This document shows positions 59,320-64,000 of a stretch of DNA of 64,000 bases, piece after piece; positions within the stretch are counted from its first letter, which is position 1, and each line of letters begins with the position of its first letter. Under the pieces are notes generated by a model. The model ran no database searches and was not told the DNA's origin. It was given only the letters and a program-made list of their open reading frames with translations. The position numbers were made by a program, and so were the translations under genes. The stretch is from Dastarcus helophoroides (lineage: Eukaryota > Arthropoda > Insecta > Coleoptera > Bothrideridae). Location: assembly GCA_028583605.1 (NCBI GenBank), contig CM053327.1, positions 11,953,629 to 12,017,628 on the forward strand, given 5' to 3'.

Positions 59320-62070
59320 ATTATGCACATTCATGGATATTGCCACTTGCCCCGCTTCTGTGGTCAATGGTGATCGATGATGTTCTCTGTGAGCTGACTA
59401 ATTCGGGCTACAAGTTCAAAGTTATACAGATCACCTACTAATTACAGTAAGGGCTAAACATATAGGTGTAATACATAGCCTAGTGCAAAATGTCATAAAT
59501 GCTGTCAAAAAATGGTGTCAAATGGAAGGGCTATGAGTCAATCCGAAGAAAATGACAACCATTCATATAATAAAAAGAAAAAAGACTAAATTTAAAAACT
59601 TTCTTTTTTAATTAAAAACAACTTATTCTTTCAGGTGAAGTAAAATATCTAGAAGTTCACCTTAGCTCCAAACTTTCCTGGAATGCAGATCTTAAAGCGA
59701 CGACCAACAAAGTATAGTGGCGTTGTGGACATGCCGCGCCTTAATTGGTCATGGGGCAAAAACTCAAAATGATCTTATGATCAAGCTTAACGATAGTAAG
59801 ACCCATTGCTGCATATGCCTCCTTCATGTGGTGGCCAAAAACTGAAGAAAAACTGGCCCAAGGAAAGTTGTCGAAAGTGCAATGGCTGACCTGTTTGAGC
59901 GCAACAGGGGCTATGCCCATCAGGCCTACGGCAGCAATGGAAGTCATGCTGGGCCTTCCCAAGTTGCACAATTGTGCAAAGAGGAAGGCGGCGAGTTCTG
60001 TTTTACAAATCTATCAGACCGAAAAAATAAGAGCTATAGACCTTACAGGACACTGCAAAGTTAAGGAGTTTGTCCAGCCACATATTCCAGCACTGCCAAA
60101 GGATTACATGGCTATTAAATACGATTTCAATATTCCATTTGAAGTGATTATTTCTAGCCGCCAGGAAAACTCGTTTGTCATACTAACACAAAAAAATGGA
60201 ACCTTTATCTGGTACACAGATGGCTTCAAGATGGATAAAGGCGTTGGCATTGGGATATGTGGCCCTAACTTTAGGGCATCACAATACCTGGGTAAGAGCA
60301 CCACCTTCTTTCAGGCCGAAGTACGTGCCATAAATATGCGCACTCGTGAATATCGCATTAGAGAGTATTGGAGGAGCTAGAATATTTATATTATTAGACA
60401 GTGAGGCAGCTCTTAAGGCTTTGAAGTCCTACGTCTTTGACTTTAAGATTATCTAAAAAAATGAAATACAAATCTTGCCCCCTGAAACCAAGAGAAATTC
60501 ATTTTCAGAGATTAGTGTCAGTACATCTCTGAAGATAATGGCTTGGCTATTGAAACGAGCTAGAGAAACATTTCTTGTGTTTTTTAATCTTTCTTAGTTT
60601 CAGGGGACAAGGTTTGTATTTCAGTTTTTGAAGATAACCAAGGACCAGTCCGTTCCACCAAAATTATGGCTTTTCGGTCTACAAAACGGAATCTCTACTT
60701 TAAGGTAACTAAAATTACTAAAATTAGATTATTATCTGCTGACATCTACTTTCTTAAAAATGCCGAAAAAATAAAGTTTTTCCAAATTCTATCAAAATAG
60801 TTTACCTATTAATTGTCCAGTGGCGAAAGAAGTGGCCGGTAAACAAAAATTGCTTGATTTGTTACTAGTTCGCGAGTACAGTAAACGAAGTAAGCCTGAG
60901 TTGCAATATTATGCACCTTACTTAGAACTAATGAGTAATTTAAGTGGATATGAATTTGTAGACTTGTGAATTTCAGAGAAAAATATTCTGTATCATCTCT
61001 GTGAAGGTTAGACAAAAGTCGAACATTCTCAAGAAGAAATTATGCAAATTAGGTTCCCTAAAAGAACACTCTTCTCGAAAAAATAGTAATATTGTAGAAA
61101 ACCTCCCTTCGCAGCATTTTGACAAAGCTGATTTGAGTCTTTTGAACAAAGGGTTTATTTACGCTCTGCCATTCTCTCGCACCGGTTTGGAAGATTGAGA
61201 GCTCCTTAAGTTCCATAGCGGATAACACTAAAAACCATATGAGGAAAGCTTGCAGACAAAAGCTTTCCAGAAATTTAAAAAACGTAAAATCATCACACCT
61301 AAAGAGCAGAAATATTGTCAAAAGGCTGCAAGAGAAAGATTGTTTGATAATAGCTTAGCTTTCAAAACGCGTTAGAGCAATCTTTGTTGTGTTTTATTAT
61401 CTTGCTTGGTTTCGGGGGACAAGATTTGTATTTCAATTTTTGAAGATAACCAAGAATCAGTCCGTTCCACCAAAAAAAAAAAACTAAGATTGTATGGTAG
61501 TGCAAACAATTACTAAACGAACTGGCAACAGGTAATAAATTGACCTTAATGTGGGTGCCAAGCAGGGAATATAAGAAAATGAGATAGCTCATAGCTTTGC
61601 GCAAAGAGAAACCAAAGCATCATTTTGTGGACCCGAACTATTCTTTGGTATTTTTAAAAGCCATATCTTAACGGAACTCCATAATTGGGAAAAGGGACAA
61701 ATGAACACCCCTGGAAAAACACTCCAGATGAAGTCCAAGCGAACAGATTTTTAATCAGTTATTCGCCAGAGAAGACAAGAAAGCTCATCGATCTATTCAA
61801 GAACGATTTAAGACTCATTACTGGTGCTCTTATCGGACGTTGTCCCTTCAAGTGCCAGCTCAAGAAATTAGGTAACACAGATAATGGTCTATGTAGATTC
61901 TGTCATGTCCTGGAGGAGACAGCGGAGCGCATATTGTACAGCTACCTCACGGATTTGGGGCAGAATGAAACATTTTGGAAGGATGGAAATAACACGTGCT
62001 GAAACTGACAACTCAGCTCGAAGAAATATTCCAGACCTTATGAAATGCCTAGGAGAAATTGAAATAATTT
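59320..62070 (+). mobile_element. LINE with RT and RNase H domains (I/R1-like group), dead and split
   Basis: RT block PLLWSMVIDDVLCELTNSG at about 59350-59410, with the YADD site lost. The connection region includes TCLSATGAMPIRPTAAMEVM and LGLPKLHN near 59890-59980. The RNase H start YTDGFKMDKGVGIGICG lies at about 60214-60264, with FQAEV and LLDSEAALKAL supplying the other acidic residues. The frame is cut at 60450 by the insertion 60451-61484 and resumes in the same frame at 61492 (LNELATGNKLTLMWVPSRE). The C-terminal zinc-knuckle-like CRFCHVLEETAERIL is at about 61895-61940. Several stops make it inactive. Confidence 0.82.
60451..61484 (+). mobile_element. Deleted Penelope-like element inserted in the LINE, flanked by fold-back repeats (copies e and f)
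   Basis: The insertion interrupts the LINE RNase H frame and is bounded by a 7-bp duplication, TAAGATT (60444-60450 and 61485-61491). Inside are copy e (60460-60661, both arms, left core lost), a short frame (61001-61198) with VENLPSQHFDKADLSLLNKG then FIYALPFSR, and copy f (61343-61481, right arm only). The frame matches the N-terminal start of Penelope-like reverse transcriptases, where an LSLL.KG.. block precedes the RT palm. The catalytic part of RT and the endonuclease are deleted. The arrangement repeat-ORF-repeat suggests the fold-back repeats are this element's terminal repeats. Confidence 0.72.
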
Positions 62071-62456
62071 AGATTAAGGTTATTCGCAAAAAAACTAAGT
62101 GGTCGAAGTAAGGAAAGGCCTTAAAACGATTCCACATAAATCTACACAATCTATAAAGGACCCCATATCTCAAATAGCTTAGGGTGTTATCAAATCTAAA
62201 TCCGACCTTGGTCGAGATTGTTATTTTTAATAACGAGAATGACAGATTCCCTTTTGTCACAAAACTCCTTCGACTTTTTAGTTTCTTTGCAACCTTTTCA
62301 GATTCTTTCATTAGCTTTTTTAACAGCAGTTTGATAGTGCACTTGACAAATATAGCTTAATAACCGAACCAAATAATTGCTGATTAAAAGAAGAGTTTAT
62401 TGACCAATAGCAGGTAAATTTGTAACTATTGAAGCGGAATTATTTCAAATGTTTAG

Positions 62457-62674
62457 ATCTTATCAAAAGTTCTGATGGTCTTACGTCAATGGTAATGTTT
62501 TTACATTTTTTGGACAGTCAATCTTCGATTTATTCCGCGAATGATTTAATTATTATCAATCAAACACTTACAGGTACGAATGACGCCAATTGTTCGCTTA
62601 TCTTGTTTAGAATCAAAACAATAAGTGCAAAAGTAAATTTAGAATTAGTTCGCGACTTGAATACAAATTCTTGA
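62457..62674 (+). CDS. Candidate last exon of an unrecognised plus-strand gene
   Basis: Acceptor TTTCAAATGTTTAG, phase 1 entry, open for 72 codons including the stop at 62672-62674. It includes SSDGLTSMVMFLHFLDSQS, DLIIINQTL and VNLELVRDLN. It would join the exon at 48973-49096 in frame across a 13.4-kb intron. It ends 31 bp before the convergent PAM16 stop. The frame is also open upstream to 62426. Family not recognised. Confidence 0.35.
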
Positions 62675-62705
62675 AAGTAGAACGTTGGAAAAAAGACAGA
62701 AACTA

Positions 62706-63089
62706 CTAAAATTTTGTTTTATTATTTAATTGTTTATTTGAAACCAATTCGAGACTTTTCTCCAAGTGATTATCAATTCTTTGTTTAGCTCTAAATACCT
62801 TCGACCGCAGATATAATGAATCGCAGCCCTTTTTGCCATTGGCATTGAAAAGGTACTCGTAATTTTTCTTAATCTCCTCTTCGTCAACCTTTTTCACGTT
62901 TAAAATCATCATGGCCTCGTCGAGCGTCATCTGATGCGCTTTGTCCTCTTTGGATTTCTTTGGTTGGTTTTCGTATCGCATCCTTGCCGCATCCTTGCTC
63001 AGCTCTATCTCCTCCTGAACGGATTTATAGAACGACCTCCACACCACTTGACTGGTTTGATATATTAACGCCAGAAGAGCTTTGGCCAT
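62706..63089 (-). CDS. Pam16: Mitochondrial import motor subunit PAM16/TIM16 (Magmas, Drosophila blp)
   Basis: The J-like regulatory subunit of the TIM23 import motor on the matrix face of the inner membrane; it holds PAM18 in place to control mtHsp70. Single exon, 127 residues, from MAKALLALIYQTSQVVWRSF. Seen: the hydrophobic N-terminal segment with the conserved MAKAL start, then the J-like domain at about 53-108 (MTLDEAMMILNVKKVDEEEI, KKNYEYLFNAN, LRSKVFRAKQRIDNHLEKS). The HPD motif of true J proteins is absent, as expected for PAM16. Length matches the family (about 125). A poly(A)-signal-like AATAAA overlaps the last codons on the minus strand. It is convergent with the candidate exon ending at 62674. 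The longer plus-strand frame through it is a shadow. Confidence 0.95.
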   Translation of the reverse strand: MAKALLALIYQTSQVVWRSFYKSVQEEIELSKDAARMRYENQPKKSKEDKAHQMTLDEAMMILNVKKVDEEEIKKNYEYLFNANGKKGCDSLYLRSKVFRAKQRIDNHLEKSLELVSNKQLNNKTKF

Positions 63090-64000
63090 TTTCCATTTTG
63101 AAAATGCAAAGTATTATACTTTGGAATTTTGAAATAGCCCCCCGTTGACAACGCTGACTCTAATCGTTTTGACGTTTAGTTACAGCAAACGTCACTGCTA
63201 ATTTATCATGATAATTGATAGTGGTTACCATTCGGTTATTTGTAGAAAATATTTACTGCGTTTCGGCAATTAAACGATTTAAATTCTAATGAAGTCGCGC
63301 GATAGATAATCCGCGATGAACTGTTAGCGCAATCCGCACAAAACGTGACCTTACCGTCTCAGAGTCGTACTTTTTATTGTTTTATTTATCTTGCGAGCTC
63401 CATTTATGCAATCTGTTTGGCTTAGGTTAAGATCAGTTCGTAGTACTCGTGCCTTCAATGTGAAAAAATCGAGTTTATTAACATATGGTCGAGTCGAGAG
63501 ATAACCGGGAAATTCTAGTCGAGGAGAGATAACTGAGAAATGCACATTTCTGGAACTTTGTTCTAATTGTTCAAGTTTTATCGAAAGAGATATGTTAGGT
63601 GTCGTTGTAAAGAGAAATTTAAATTGTATTTCTTTCGATATCTATATTTCTTTTCTTAACTGAACCCTGATTTCTTAGCTTTGCGGCTTAAAATGCTTTC
63701 TCTGTACCACTGTCCTCCAGTGTCTCCCCATCCCTCACTTTCTTGTTCAGTGTCTTCTTCTCTCTACCTTTAACTCCCAAACTTTTTAAATTTCTCTGCA
63801 TCTTCCCCATATCACCCTCTTTCCCTGTCCCAGAAAATTCTCAATTTGGCCGTGAAACTACGACAAACTAAAAATGCTGACTTTATAAACTGGATTAAAA
63901 ATTTTACAAATCCTTTCCTTAAATTTCACGTTTTTCTTTTAAATTATTTTTTCGAAAATTCGAGAATTCTTGTATACCTACATTTCTTTTTTATGATTTT
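63090..64000. other. Upstream flank of PAM16
   Basis: It should contain the PAM16 promoter. A minus-strand donor-like site (GACG/GTAAGG, near 63352) could mark a non-coding first exon, but this is unproven. A C/T-rich patch lies at about 63700-63830. No other gene is supported. Confidence 0.45.

Noticed and set aside
59826..60380. 184-codon frame considered as a host gene
   Set aside because: Its RNase H block (YTDGFKMDKGVGIG) and flanking RT remains show it is part of a LINE.
62960..63148. 62-codon plus-strand frame opposite PAM16
   Set aside because: Antisense shadow of the conserved PAM16 coding sequence.

Overview
This is an AT-rich, intron-rich nuclear window from an arthropod, most likely an insect. 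The evidence is GT-AG introns with matching phases, an animal gene set (mannose-6-phosphate receptor, two-pore potassium channel, COA5, PAM16) and a large load of decayed mariner/Tc1, LINE, Penelope-like, hAT-like and MITE sequence. The species cannot be fixed from sequence alone. There are no bacterial features or CRISPR arrays. One weak tRNA-derived SINE-like stretch is noted, but no intact tRNA or rRNA gene was recognised.

Layout. 973-7893 (+): the 3' end of a conserved but unrecognised protein gene, four exons, whose third intron holds LINE, Tc1 and Penelope debris. 9507-9813: a fold-back MITE. 10331-14536: a 4.2-kb fold-back DDE transposon with arms of about 1.2 kb, each carrying the start of the same transposase. 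14781-15154 (-): COA5/PET191, three exons with the twin CX9C motif. 16395-28006 (+): a complete 20-exon cation-independent mannose-6-phosphate receptor-like gene (insect Lerp type), head to head with COA5. 29650-30545 (+): a dead mariner transposase. 34288-48882 (-): a five-exon TWIK-like K2P potassium channel with a 12.8-kb first intron. 48973-62674 (+): two candidate exons of an unrecognised gene. 49408-54762: a hAT-like element with a perfect 8-bp target duplication, filled with a short-period A/T satellite. 59320-62070 (+): a dead LINE with RNase H, split by a deleted Penelope-like element with a 7-bp target duplication. 62706-63089 (-): single-exon PAM16/Magmas.

The genes do not form a pathway. 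COA5 (cytochrome oxidase assembly) and PAM16 (TIM23 import motor) act in mitochondria, the receptor sorts lysosomal enzymes, and the channel sets membrane potential.

The most unusual content is repetitive. A fold-back repeat of about 200-390 bp occurs at least seven times, whole or partial, and its core pairs a CTGAAGATGA box with a GATAGC hairpin and a GAAACG box. That layout recalls the hammerhead-like motif of Penelope-like elements, and two copies flank a Penelope-like protein fragment. Introns of three genes also hold kilobases of degenerate TCGAAATTTCGA-type sequence.
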